Of a stretch of DNA of 64,000 bases, positions 45,570 through 55,827 are shown piece by piece. Both the position numbers and the translations under genes were made by a program. The stretch comes from Margaritispora aquatica (Eukaryota > Ascomycota > Leotiomycetes > Helotiales > Discinellaceae). Numbering within the stretch: the stretch's first letter is position 1; every line of letters starts with the position of its first letter. The notes under the pieces are model-generated. The model ran no database searches. It saw only the letters and a program-made list of their open reading frames with translations, and was not told the DNA's origin. The DNA is taken from positions 2,928,340-2,992,339 of the forward strand of contig VJWN01000001.1 in the NCBI GenBank assembly GCA_007644065.1, given 5' to 3'.

Positions 45570-47513
45570 CTAAACCAGTGTGAAATCCTGTAACTCAACG
45601 CCACGCTCTCTTAACGCTTCAGCCGTGAGTCTCGGATCCCAATCTAAGGTCTCTTCCCCAGTCTCTGTGTTCTCGAATTCCATCCAGTCGTCTGTTCGCT
45701 CATCATGATGTCTAATCCATCCTGAAGGAAGAGGCACTCCGTCTAACCTCGGATCTTCGGTTTTTAGAACCGAGGGGTTTTTGGGATCTCCAAACACTCG
45801 GTAATAACTCCCATCATCTGGATTCAGTTGCCAGAGAATTTGTAAATCCTCAGGGAGTGGACCAAGGAGTGCTTCTCCATTCGTAAAGCTACCACAGTAG
45901 GCAGGGCCGACAACAGAATACTCGTGCAAGATAACTTCCCCTACTGGGCGAAGGATCATAGCTGTGTCGAGTCCTAGTATGATACTTACTATGTCACCTT
46001 GGCGACTTGTCCGTGGCGCAAGCCCATAATAGCCATCCGCTGTTCTGACCAGACTTCGCAAAAAACACATTTTACTAGCCTGGTCCCACAAAGTTTTGCT
46101 CGAAGGCACAATACTATCCTCCTCAGATTCAAGAATCCGCCTCAGATATGAGACTGCTGAACTCAAGTCGGCTGCATAAATAGTGCGTGGTGGTACGAAG
46201 TGGTTGGAAAATTTATTGCAGTATAGAGTCCTACATAAATCAACAATATTTGACGCACTCATAATTTCCGGTTCAAATTTTGAGACTATACGACGTATGT
46301 CAAGGATGAAGCCTTTCCCAGAAAAAGATTCTAGATAAAATGGCTCTGCTTGAGTAACAGTTCCAACCATTTTGCCGGTTACTCGCAAAGTTGAACTAGT
46401 TGGAAACGATACGGCTGGCTTCGAGGATGCTGAAGATGTTATTAACTGTTCCAGTAAAGGTTTTCCAGTTTGTGACCAGTCAGGAACCCAAGATGGAAGT
46501 GAATGTGCGTTCTCCAATCGCTTATCAATTGATATCAGAGCTTGCAAACCGATAGTAGAGGAGATCATTCTTTTTGTAGTATTGGTGTAGACATCAGCGA
46601 CACTTCTAGTATAATCTGGCTCAACTGAAAGGTGTTCTTCCTCGGCACTTAGCAATGACTGCAACGCATAAATCTTGTCACGTGGATCTGTGCATTGACT
46701 CGCACTCGTATTTGCTAACAGTGAATGAAGAGGAAGATATCGTCCATAATCACACAGGTTTTGAGACCGTATGAGCAATTGCTGGCTCTCTTGTGATACC
46801 ATCTCCGTGTTATATATGAAGAACACCCCCGTACGAATAATCTTCCATAACACAGACTGATAGCTGCAGAACAGGATGGCCGAACTTGCTAGCCTCACTT
46901 CTTGCCAAATCCAGAGCCGCCCAAACCAAAGATAATCCAAAAAATCAAGCATGGCTTGAAGCGTAAAGCTAGACCACGGCTTCTCCTCACCATCAATTAA
47001 TCGTGCGCCTCTATCAGATATCGATTCCATCGTATGACTTGACCAATCCACTTCTATATGCTCCGCTATAGTTTCAAAACATTGGATAGCAACTTGAGTT
47101 GAGATAGTCTCCAGTCCCAGCCAGACTACTACCTCGATCGCTTGCGAATAAATATCCGCCATCCGCTTCACTTGCTGACTGCGCTCCGGGAGGTCTTGCT
47201 GGTTTACGCAAATAGCATCAATCCAGAGCACACGAGCTCTGTCTGCATACCTCAGGTACGGGAGAGCTTCACCCAAATTGTGCGTAACAGAAAGCGTTTC
47301 GAAGCCAGAAAGCCCGACATAGATGTCGATTGGGTCAGAAGGTGATCCCCAGGCGTATGATAGTGCCTTGAAGATTGGGATGTTATCTGGTGGTGTGAGT
47401 ATAGTGTTGGTCAGAGTGATACGGATTGGAGAGTCGAATGGGCCGGGCAGCAAGGTGAGGAGCCTGATTTCTTGAGCGTCGAGTAGAGGAGTGTATTTGT
47501 ATGGGGTAGACAT
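45570..47513 (-). CDS. HET-domain protein, 647 aa
   Basis: Heterokaryon-incompatibility family protein; HET domains trigger programmed cell death in non-self recognition and occur in large families in filamentous ascomycetes. Intronless, 647 aa. The HET domain (PF06985) covers about residues 45-215, with IPIFKALSYAWGSPSDPI, then LPYLRYADRARVLWIDAICV and NQQDLPERSQQVKRMADIYS, and YLWFGRLWIWQEVRLASSAI. Further downstream DPRDKIYALQSLL and LPSWVPDWS are regular features of the family's second half. The C-terminal part has a 'GLAPRTSRQGDIVSIILGLD' element common in HET proteins. No fused NACHT or repeat domain. Start ATG 47513 directly precedes the conserved YKYTPL...EIRLLTLLPG entry. The trigger and partner allele are unknown. 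Confidence 0.92.
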   Translation of the reverse strand: MSTPYKYTPLLDAQEIRLLTLLPGPFDSPIRITLTNTILTPPDNIPIFKALSYAWGSPSDPIDIYVGLSGFETLSVTHNLGEALPYLRYADRARVLWIDAICVNQQDLPERSQQVKRMADIYSQAIEVVVWLGLETISTQVAIQCFETIAEHIEVDWSSHTMESISDRGARLIDGEEKPWSSFTLQAMLDFLDYLWFGRLWIWQEVRLASSAILFCSYQSVLWKIIRTGVFFIYNTEMVSQESQQLLIRSQNLCDYGRYLPLHSLLANTSASQCTDPRDKIYALQSLLSAEEEHLSVEPDYTRSVADVYTNTTKRMISSTIGLQALISIDKRLENAHSLPSWVPDWSQTGKPLLEQLITSSASSKPAVSFPTSSTLRVTGKMVGTVTQAEPFYLESFSGKGFILDIRRIVSKFEPEIMSASNIVDLCRTLYCNKFSNHFVPPRTIYAADLSSAVSYLRRILESEEDSIVPSSKTLWDQASKMCFLRSLVRTADGYYGLAPRTSRQGDIVSIILGLDTAMILRPVGEVILHEYSVVGPAYCGSFTNGEALLGPLPEDLQILWQLNPDDGSYYRVFGDPKNPSVLKTEDPRLDGVPLPSGWIRHHDERTDDWMEFENTETGEETLDWDPRLTAEALRERGVELQDFTLV

Positions 47514-48282
47514 GTTGATGTTTATGGTGGTGTTCTGAAATGGTAATTTCTTGATAGAAGTTCAAAGGTTGGGTTACATACACAGAGGTATTGGACGGGG
47601 AAGGCGATATCGCAAAGGTTAAGAAATATTGTCGTTCTTTTGGTTAGGAGAGGGGTCAGGGGTCAGGTGCGGGTGGTTATGAAGATATGGGGTGAAGCAG
47701 TGTCGTCCCTCAAATGTGTCCAATTGAAGGACAAGTTCAAAATCTACCAATAAGCAATAATGGTTGATTTCTTCTATTTGTCGAAAGCAACCATCTACAC
47801 CGGCTCCCCAAAGTTTTGGATAAAGCTCTCGTCAAGGCCAAACCAGCCAAAGTCGACTTTCGATTACAGTTTGATTGGACCCTCTCATCTCGGCTAAACA
47901 GCGCGCATTTAGAATGAGGTTATGCGCTCGAGGCTGGCAAGATCTATGCTTATAATAATCAAAAGTGTTAGGATGTTATGAGTTTTTGAAGTAATACTCA
48001 CAAGAAGTTGTCCGAGTTCATATCAACAACGCCGGGAGTCGTTAATGCTCATCCTATTCATAGATACATCCATAAAGATCTCAGCAGGGGCTATAATGAA
48101 TGATTCCTTGCAAGTCAGCGCCAAATGGGCATGATTGCAACGGTTTAACCAGCTTCTCAAGAAAAATCTAGTGGCAAAAATATCTCCAGTATGTGGCAGA
48201 AACAATGAGCAGTAGCCGAGCCACCAAGGGGGTACTTTTTGAGACTGCATCAAATGGTACGGATCTCATGCACGTAGATTAG
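47514..48282. other. Intergenic between HET gene and OPT relic
   Basis: HET promoter region. I looked for upstream pieces of the oligopeptide-transporter relic here and could not recognise any. The minus-strand frame 48023-48253 is probably chance. Confidence 0.45.
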
Positions 48283-48486
48283 TTCGAGATAGTAGCAGGC
48301 ATCAAGTTCTCATCAGATCTCAAGCTCGGCCACTATATGAAGATTCCTCCTCACATTCTGTTCTCTGTCCAGATGTGCGCGACTGTCGTTTCCTCGATTG
48401 TGCAAATCGCCGTCCTCAACTGGATGTTCAACAATGTTGAGGACATCTGCACCCGAACAAACAACAATTGTACGGAACTAGCATAA
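48283..48486 (+). pseudogene. Oligopeptide transporter (OPT family) fragment, decayed
   Basis: A plus-strand frame, closed by TAG just upstream and TAA at 48484, has no start codon at its head. It reads FEIVAGIKFSSDLKLGHYMK, then IPPHILFSVQMCATVVSSIV and QIAVLNWMFNNVEDICT. This matches the conserved OPT stretch 'F.SDLKLGHYMKIPPR..F..Q..A......VQ..V..W...N..D.C'. Relative to intact OPTs the loop between the E-I-x-A-G element and the SDLKLGHY element is missing and the conserved Arg after IPP is His. Only about 67 of some 750 residues survive, so this is a relic of a gene once present here. It lies between the HET and DJ-1 genes. Confidence 0.75.
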
Positions 48487-48623
48487 CTTTGGATTCTTCC
48501 TGGTACAAATTAAATTTTGTATTTTCGCTTAAGGTATCGAGTTTTGGATGCACACCTGCCCATAGCTCCCCCCCCACCTCTTGAACAGACCATGAACAAG
48601 CGATCTACTCTATCCCACCAAAC

Positions 48624-49467
48624 CTACATCTCATCCTTCGTAGTCAACTCCCCAAAAATGGCATCATAAATCGCCTGACCGACGGGCGTCGCACTCGCCG
48701 GATTCTGCCCCGTAATGAGCCTACCACCCAGCCCAACCACCACCTTGGGCGCCCACTGGCTGGTGGCCTTCTCATACTTGCCACCACTGGCCGCCTGCAG
48801 CTTGTCCTCCAGCATGAACGGTACCACGGGACTCAGTCCGACGGCGTCCTCCTCGGCGTTCGAGAAGCCCGTCACGGCCTGCTGCGCGATCAGGTATGAG
48901 CCGTTGGGAAGCTTGACGTTGATGAGTGCCGCGGGGCCGTGGCACACGGCTGAGATGATCTTGTTGTGCGTGTTGAATTCGTTGATGAGCTTGTGGGAGG
49001 TGGCGTCGGTGGAGAGGTCGAACATTGCTGTGTGGGGTGTCAGGATGTTGCATTTAAGGTTTAGAGGGACAGAGTTCAGGAACACTTGACTTACGGCCAT
49101 GGCCACCAACGAAGTAGATTGCCTCGTACTCGCTTGCGTGTCCGAGGATCGAGCTAAGCTTTACGGTATCCTTCCACAGATGCTCGTTCTTCAAGAACGT
49201 TGTGCAGATTTTGTCGTCTTTGGCTGCTTCTATTGAAGATGGATCGAGAGGTGCTGCGCCTCCATTGGGAGATGCAACTACAATTTGTGTATGAGGCGCG
49301 AGGATTTCGTATGGGTGTGCAAATTCGGACTACGCACAATCAATTAGCTGAAAGTCAGATTGGAAAGAAAAAGGATGAGTAGTACATACTAAGTACCATC
49401 CGGTTGGCTTTCCTGTGTTGCCCATCTCTGCATGAGAAGACAAAACGAAGAGAACCTTTGGTGCCAT
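48624..49467 (-). CDS. DJ-1/PfpI-family protein (Hsp31-like), 238 aa
   Basis: Class I glutamine-amidotransferase-like protein of the Hsp31/DJ-1 group, whose members act as glyoxalase III, protein deglycase or chaperone under stress. Exons 49467..49390, 49329..49095 and 49027..48624 give 238 residues, the normal Hsp31 length. Signatures: KVLFVLSSHAEMGNTGKPTG with the early Glu/Gly pair, TGWYLSEFAHPYEILAP, EYEAIYFVGGHGPMFDLSTD and the nucleophile elbow ISAVCHGPAALI, with Cys at about 133 and the adjacent His. The C-terminal GRLITGQNPASATPVGQAIY is also typical. The final residues are KDEM, which is close to but not an ER-retention signal, and there is no signal peptide. Likely cytosolic. Confidence 0.9.
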
Positions 49468-50046
49468 GTTGGATATGTGTTTAGTTGGTGATTAGATACA
49501 AAATATTGTTTTGAGCGTTAAAAGTATATGATTGAAGCTGTTAGTAAGTTGCAAAATAAAGCCCTTTGTGAAGTGCGGGGTTCATTCTATTTAAACATGA
49601 CATCGGCATAATGAAGCACATGTCACTTGTCAACCAAACTGCTTGAGAAAGATTTTGCATCTCATGCTGCTTGGGACATGTCATTAGTGGATTCTAGAAG
49701 ATCTTATTCGAGAGTCCCTGGGAGAACTCCTCGAATGCTCAAAGTCAATTGAACAGTGATCACAAATCAGCATGGGTATCAGCCCATGATGATGTCATGC
49801 ATAGAAGCTCAACCACGAGAATCATCCTTTATCTGTAATAAGCTTTTCCAGGGTACGGATGGACGAGAACGGTCAGACTGCTGACGAACTGCTGAAGTGA
49901 GGAATTTCAAAAGAAGAATCATCGCTTAACATTCCTCTGGGCTTTCAAGGAGGAAATTTAATTTAGAAAACATCCAAGTGCTTGGAAATTTATTCCGGAA
50001 AACTGTTAGGGTAATTTTCTTTATTAATATACATCATACATCATGT
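49468..50046. other. Intergenic, 0.6 kb
   Basis: DJ-1 promoter and 3' region of the TFIP11-like gene. No gene or repeat recognised. Confidence 0.5.
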
Positions 50047-52779
50047 TTATTTAACATTATACCAGGCCATTCCCAATAACGCATCCCTTGCATCTGCACT
50101 CTCCCAGTCAATCCGGATCTCGGATTGTTCTCCAGCCTTCTTCGCAACTGCAGAGAGACTGTCCCCCTTGAAATAGACCAGGACGCCATTTTTGCCATTT
50201 CCAGCAGCGGTAATCCGGTACAATGGGCCAGCAGAATGCATCACCTTCTTCTCAGCCAACATTTGCAGCTCGTTCTCAATGCACCACTCTTCAATCTTGT
50301 GTCTGAACGTGGGCTCTTCGATGACGGGTGCTGATTTAGCAGGAGTTGCAGGTGCGGGTGGTGGAGTGGGTATGCGAGCTCGTACTTGTGGAGCCGGTAG
50401 ATGTGTGGCAGCTTTAGAACCGAGGTCGAGCGCTTGATTGATCATTTCGTGACCTTTTTCGAACTCATCTTGGATGGATTTCAACGTCTTGATATCTTCC
50501 GGGAAGACTTCGTCACGCCACCATTCGAACCACTGACCAATTTCTTCGTTCGGCCCGACGACCGTGAGCCATTGATGCAAAACATTGTGCCACATAGGAA
50601 ATAAAGTGTTGACCAGCACTTGGCCTACAATTCGTGGTTTGAGTATATCTTTCCATGCAAAAATGCCCTGTAATGCTGACATATAGGGAGCTTGATCGTT
50701 GGGGTCAACCATAAAATTCTTCTCGTTTTGAAGGAACTTGCCCATGCTAGGGAGCACATGGTTCATGATCAGTGGTGTCCAGTGGTCGTTATTTTGACTT
50801 GGGCTAAGGACGTCTTTCCATTGCTTCAACCCAGGCACAACTCCTTTGCGGAAATCCCAAGCGTCAATGAGCTGCCTAAATTTACGCTTTACATCGCTGA
50901 CAAGACCTGTAGAGCTTTTCGGATCTGCATGATGCAAAGGTAGGTACTGAAGCCAAGGGAAAAGCCATAGATGTGGCAATGTCTCTGATTTCCTTCTTTT
51001 TGGATTCCAGGAAGAAACAGCTTCGTTTAGTTTTCCAACAACTGCCTGGTCTAGTATTTGTGACCGAACAAAGTCTGGAAGCAGACCTTCCCACGCGTCA
51101 AAAAGGTTCTGGAGGGGACTAGGATCGTAGACTTTCCAGCTTTGGTTGATAGCCGAGACAATTTTTGGGAAGATAATCTTGTAAATCATGCTCTCGAAGG
51201 CGGTGGTAGACTTTGCATGAATTCGATGTGAACCGTCATTAATCAGATACCTTTGATCTACCACCTCTTTGTTTTCACGAGTGGCTCCAAGGATGTGTCG
51301 GATTTTAGATAGTTGTGAAGTCATGCCATTGAGTTTTGGATCTTCTAATGGCTGCCATCCTTCAGTAGCTTGACGAAGGAATGGATGCACAGCTGCTACT
51401 GCAATACTGGATAGCTCTTCGTTCAGCTTCGACATCCCTGGCTCAGCAAGAGCATTTGCAGCAGTGAGTGCCTCGATGACGGGGTCCCATTGAGCATCTC
51501 TGACAGCTTGAGAGATTGAATGAACAGTATCGGCGAACGACTTCATGCGGTCATATGCTTGTTGTTCCTCGTCAAGTTCCTGTTGCTGTTGAATAATAGT
51601 CATTTCAACATAAGCTTTTCTCTCCTCCAAGTTCTTCCACTCCTCGACATATGCAGATAAGTCATTCTGTGCTCGCCGGGCAAGCTTCTTAGACTCGATT
51701 TGCTGCACGCTTTCAAAACCAGTGGTTGGTGTGAGGAGGCCTGATGTAGATGTCAACAGTTTCTGTCCAGGACCTGTCATATCAAGAATAGGTGCAAAGG
51801 CATCAGGGATTTGTAGTCCTGGAGCTGCTTTCTGAACTTCTTCCAACGTCCTGAATTTAGGTTTCTGAGCCCTTCGTGGAGTGCTCATCCCACTCCCACT
51901 TCCGCTCTCAAGACCGGTAGCTTTAGGTTTCTTACGACGCTTCTTGCGCTCCTCGTCCGAATCTTCGTATTTTTCACCCCTAATCTTCGCTTGCCGCTTC
52001 TCTTCCTCAATTTCTTGCTTAGACTTCTCCTTCACGGCTCCAAGACCCACGCCTTGAGGCCTCAGAGTCACCTCAATCACGCTGCTCCGACCAGTGCCTT
52101 CCTTTCCAAGGCCCTGGCCCTCCTTGTAACCCATTTTCGCCATCATCCTCGCTGCAAATGATCCAGCATTCACTCCCCCAGCGCCCTCCGCCTTGTTGCC
52201 TCTACCATTCGTAGTAGGCGTAGAGAACGCGCTGGGGCGCGAGATTCTAGGTGTGGAAACTTCAACATCATTGTCGATGAGAATCGGTGCCGCTGCGGAG
52301 GATGGTACAAATCCTCTCCCTAAAGGCGTATTACTCTTCGAGGCAAATCCAGCTTGCCTATTTGGAGCAGGGCTCTGGAAGCCCAATCCTTTAGCACCAA
52401 AACCTAACCCTCTTGGTGCAGTTGATTGTTCCTCGTCCTCCTCTGCATCCATATCTACATCTTCGTCGACAGCTTCCTCCTCATCCTCCTCATCGTCATC
52501 TTCCTCAAGAGTATGTTGGCCAGTTGAAACGAAATTCATGCCCTTCCCTCTCAGATTCTTTTTCTTCCATCGCTTCCCAGGCCCTTCATCCTCACTTTCA
52601 CTTCCAAAGACACCAAGCGCAGCACTTTCTTTCGCATCGCGACCAGTTCGGCGTCGTTTTCTGGGATTGTAGTCTGCGAATTCATCGGCCTGGGGATCTG
52701 TCGATGGATGAAGAAAGTCGTCATCATCTCCGGACGACTCGTCGGAGGAATCACGAGCAAAGGCGTGCATGGACGACAT
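50047..52779 (-). CDS. G-patch spliceosome disassembly factor, TFIP11/Ntr1 type, 910 aa
   Basis: Homolog of human TFIP11 and yeast Ntr1/Spp382, which recruit and activate the helicase Prp43/DHX15 to take apart the intron-lariat spliceosome. Single exon, 910 aa. An acidic, disordered N-terminus (TIP_N-like; poly-Asp/Glu near residues 110-135, then GLGFGAKGLGFQS) leads to the G-patch at about 215-260: MMAKMGYKEGQGLGKEGTGR plus LRPQGVGLGAVKEKS. A basic linker follows, then the GCFC domain from about residue 380, e.g. WDPVIEALTAANALAEPGMS, WEGLLPDFVRSQILDQAVV and HLWLFPWLQYLPLHH. The C-terminal segment has FRHKIEEWCIENELQMLAEK. The start at 52779 (MSSMHAFARDSSDES) was chosen; the in-frame extension to 52968 looks like leader sequence. 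Nuclear. Confidence 0.92.
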   Translation of the reverse strand: MSSMHAFARDSSDESSGDDDDFLHPSTDPQADEFADYNPRKRRRTGRDAKESAALGVFGSESEDEGPGKRWKKKNLRGKGMNFVSTGQHTLEEDDDEEDEEEAVDEDVDMDAEEDEEQSTAPRGLGFGAKGLGFQSPAPNRQAGFASKSNTPLGRGFVPSSAAAPILIDNDVEVSTPRISRPSAFSTPTTNGRGNKAEGAGGVNAGSFAARMMAKMGYKEGQGLGKEGTGRSSVIEVTLRPQGVGLGAVKEKSKQEIEEEKRQAKIRGEKYEDSDEERKKRRKKPKATGLESGSGSGMSTPRRAQKPKFRTLEEVQKAAPGLQIPDAFAPILDMTGPGQKLLTSTSGLLTPTTGFESVQQIESKKLARRAQNDLSAYVEEWKNLEERKAYVEMTIIQQQQELDEEQQAYDRMKSFADTVHSISQAVRDAQWDPVIEALTAANALAEPGMSKLNEELSSIAVAAVHPFLRQATEGWQPLEDPKLNGMTSQLSKIRHILGATRENKEVVDQRYLINDGSHRIHAKSTTAFESMIYKIIFPKIVSAINQSWKVYDPSPLQNLFDAWEGLLPDFVRSQILDQAVVGKLNEAVSSWNPKRRKSETLPHLWLFPWLQYLPLHHADPKSSTGLVSDVKRKFRQLIDAWDFRKGVVPGLKQWKDVLSPSQNNDHWTPLIMNHVLPSMGKFLQNEKNFMVDPNDQAPYMSALQGIFAWKDILKPRIVGQVLVNTLFPMWHNVLHQWLTVVGPNEEIGQWFEWWRDEVFPEDIKTLKSIQDEFEKGHEMINQALDLGSKAATHLPAPQVRARIPTPPPAPATPAKSAPVIEEPTFRHKIEEWCIENELQMLAEKKVMHSAGPLYRITAAGNGKNGVLVYFKGDSLSAVAKKAGEQSEIRIDWESADARDALLGMAWYNVK

Positions 52780-53380
52780 TGTTGATGGTTGTTGTTTTGA
52801 CAAGGCTGCAACCCTCAAGAAATTCGAGTAAGGCTCGCCAGCCTGAAATATATGATCATGTGAAAAATGGGGCTTCAACCTCACACTTAAGGTTACTTCA
52901 GTATTTAAGCAATAATAGCAAGATTTGACAACGGTTGGAATTGTATGGATCTTTAGGGGAGTTTGCACAACCTTGGAGCGATCTATTTAATTACCGTTCC
53001 AAATTATGGATATATTCGAAGCAGTACAAATCTGTCCTCACGCAACCATTGACAACCCAATTCTGATAATCGAATCTGGTATACCTTGGTATGAGATTTA
53101 CAACTCGATGTTCTACCTGCCAGTGTCAGGTACTTGTTATCAAGGGGGATTGTGCTCTTTGTTGTAGCTAAATTGAGTTTGTGCAAATGCTACCTCTACT
53201 GAGATGTATCATATGTAGTAGTTGGGCCTGACACATCTGGACGTCAACAAAGAAACCTCTTGCTATACATACATTACGCATGACTTCGTGATATTCGTAG
53301 TCATTCGTAACAGCCATTGGGCAAAATGTAGTGACTTGACCCTACTCCTCAACTCCAACTCCCTCCCTCTCTTATGGGTT
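52780..53380. other. Intergenic, 0.6 kb
   Basis: Promoter/leader of the TFIP11-like gene, open in its frame back to 52968, and 3' region of PAC1. No gene, tRNA or repeat recognised. Confidence 0.5.
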
Positions 53381-54872
53381 TCATGATGCGAATACTCGCA
53401 CATTCAAATCCACGCTCCCTGTAGCTATCACACATCTGATACTAACAGTAGCAGCTGGGGCATCCTTCTTTGCTCCATTTGGGGTTCCATTTGTACCATT
53501 GGCCACAGGCACTTCCTTCACTACTCCTGGAGCCCAACGTATGCAACTGACGAAATGCCCATGAGCATCATCAAGTGTCTTTACCAGTTTCCCTTCTTGT
53601 GCTAGATCCCAGCATCGTATCGTTTTGTCGTCAGATACACTCATTAAATACTTCCCACCGGGATGAAAGACCAAACCTCGGACCCAGTTGTCATGACCAA
53701 GAAGAGTCTTGATCAATGTCCCTCGAGAGTCCCAGATCTTTATGCTTTTGTCTCTTGATCCGGTAGCAACAAACTCTGCAGAACTACTCGCTGGTGGAGG
53801 CTTTTTGAGACCAGCTAGAGTTGCGAGATGCCCATAACTTGCAGGCGGCGCAAACACACAACACTCAATAACATGCTCATGACCCAGCAGTGTCGCTTTT
53901 GGCTCTCCTGATGAAGCGTCCCATATCCTTGCTGTCTGATCGTTTCCAGCTGACAAAAGGAATCGACCGTCGAACGACGGCGAAACATCTCTGACCCAAT
54001 CTGCATGCCCCCGGATAGTCTTTACACAATATCCAGTTGACACATCCCATATCCGTAGTGACTTGTCTCGACTTGCGGAAACTAAAAGATTGCCCGACGA
54101 TGGAGACCCAGCAGCTCCGCTAGGCACAAATCGGACAGCTGAAACGGAGTGGTCGTGCCCCGGTAGGGTCCTGATGTTCTTATATTCATCGCTTGGGTCC
54201 CATAACTTGATTGTCAAATCACTTGAGCAAGATGCCAACAATGTACCACCTCTTGGCCCACCATAATCAACATCAAGAACAGCTTTAGTGTGGCCTTTCA
54301 CCGTCCTCTCCAGTTCGCCCAATTCCCAGTCCCAAATTTTAATTGTCGAGTCTTCTGATCCAGAAGCCAGTGAGGAGAAGATTGGATGAAACGCTACACA
54401 GGTAATGGGCTCTCGATGCGACTGTAGCGTATGCCTCGCTGGAGATCTGGGGAGCCATGTTGTGGGATCTTGATTTCGCCGAGAGAGCGATGTTGGTGTT
54501 GCAGAATCGAGCTCGGCTTGAAGACTTGCGTTCCTCGATTCTAAGTCCATGATCTGCGATTTGAGATCAATTTGTTTGCTCCATGGCCATGTCCAAAAGG
54601 TCTTTCGGCGTACCTTTTTCTGCAATCTGACCACACTGGTCCATTTCTTCTCCAGCAACCCTTCATATTTCTTGCTTGTAGCCGCATCGAAGCTGTCTCC
54701 TATCTGCAGTTCTTCTCGCAGGGCCGCTGCTGTGCTTGCTAGGTTCGTCGAGGTGAGATATGCTATCATGGACTTATGTCTAAGATGCGGTCAGTAGCTG
54801 TTCTCGCATACTAGCAAGATAGAGGGGCACGCACAGCTCTTCGGCCTGCCGCGACGTCAGGATCTGGCTCAT
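53381..54872 (-). CDS. PAC1: Nuclear distribution protein PAC1 (LIS1 homolog), 478 aa
   Basis: Dynein regulator needed for nuclear migration and plus-end loading of dynein. Exon 1 is 54872..54835 and exon 2 is 54779..53381; the intron splits the LisH motif, which reads [13 protein letters not shown] then [21 protein letters not shown] coiled coil follows (about 60-95; [20 protein letters not shown]). Seven WD40 repeats fill the rest, for instance [92 protein letters not shown] and [11 protein letters not shown] Gly/Ala/Asn insertion sits in the last blade. Length and order match filamentous-fungal PAC1. It is head to head with the TOG-protein gene. Confidence 0.95.
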
Positions 54873-55827
54873 AATGATCGCGGTCGGTGATGCATGAAGT
54901 TCTGCGTCTGTCAAGGTTGCGATCTCTATCGAGGCAATGCGCCTGGCCGTGGCCACAATCGTTTCTTAGGTTTGTTTACTGTATAATTTAGACGGCACAG
55001 AAGTGGTGTTTTGAGTAATGGGATCTCCACCGCAGAACTTCAGTTTCGAGAATAAAAGCTTGCCAGTTTTGGTATTTGAATCTCGAATGCAGAAATAGTG
55101 GTTAAAAAGGGCTTCTATCGATACAACAATGACGAATGTCTTATGGCGGGGAGAATTTATTTAAACTGAGATATGGAGGTGTTTCTTGCGGTGCAGTTTC
55201 CAGTGTCCCCTGAGGGTAGGGCTCGCCGTGCGGCGCGTGGGAGAAACGCGGCCGGGCTAGCCACCATCAAACCATCATCCCAACCTACCTTACTTACCTA
55301 ACGTACCCAACTCACCCCATCTCCGCCTGCATTTATTCTGGGCAGGGGTCGCTACAGTGACGGCAGAGAAATCAACAACACACCCCGATCACATTTCCGC
55401 TTCCAGTCCAGTCCAATCCAGTCCAGTCCAGTCCACTCACAATTCTTTTCTCCAACTCTTCAGCGCATTGATTCACAGCGTAGAACATACCAAGGTTCTG
55501 CTGATTGCGCATAATCCGAGACACTCACGCAAACGCATCTTCGATATCTTTGCGACAAAGTTACAACATTATCAAGTGGAGGGCAAGAACAATCGTGCAT
55601 CGTTGCGCCTTTTAACCAAGGTATGAACTGAACTAACCTGCCCTTTCCATAATGGCATCATGGCAGAGCTCTCATATTGAAGCTCAGCGGCTATGTCATG
55701 CATCGTCCATGGGCTACAAGTAATGGGGAAATACATTTCTTTACCGCTTCGAAAACTGACCCAGCGCGTTGCAGGAAGATTGGGAAGAACCGAATCGACA
55801 GTTTCTCTTGTCTCAGAACCAGCAGAC
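54873..55827. other. Divergent promoter shared by PAC1 and the TOG-protein gene
   Basis: 955 bp between two start codons. It contains a GC-richer segment near 55190-55265, a CT-rich tract and the CCAGT repeat at 55402-55435. The frame 55357-55626 is in the probable leader of the TOG gene. An open frame runs in from 55693 in the same frame as the TOG ATG, so an upstream start cannot be fully excluded. Confidence 0.5.
55402..55435. repeat. CCAGT pentanucleotide repeat
   Basis: About seven units of (T)CCAGT with one CCAAT variant, lying in the shared PAC1/TOG promoter or the TOG-gene leader. Confidence 0.8.

Noticed and set aside
48624..48635. C-terminal KDEM of the DJ-1-like protein as an ER-retention signal
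   Set aside because: No signal peptide, and the last residue is not Leu; Hsp31-type proteins are cytosolic.
52780..52968. In-frame N-terminal extension of the TFIP11-like protein
   Set aside because: The extension is not similar to the acidic Ser/Asp-rich start of the family, and the ATG at 52779 gives the expected N-terminus.
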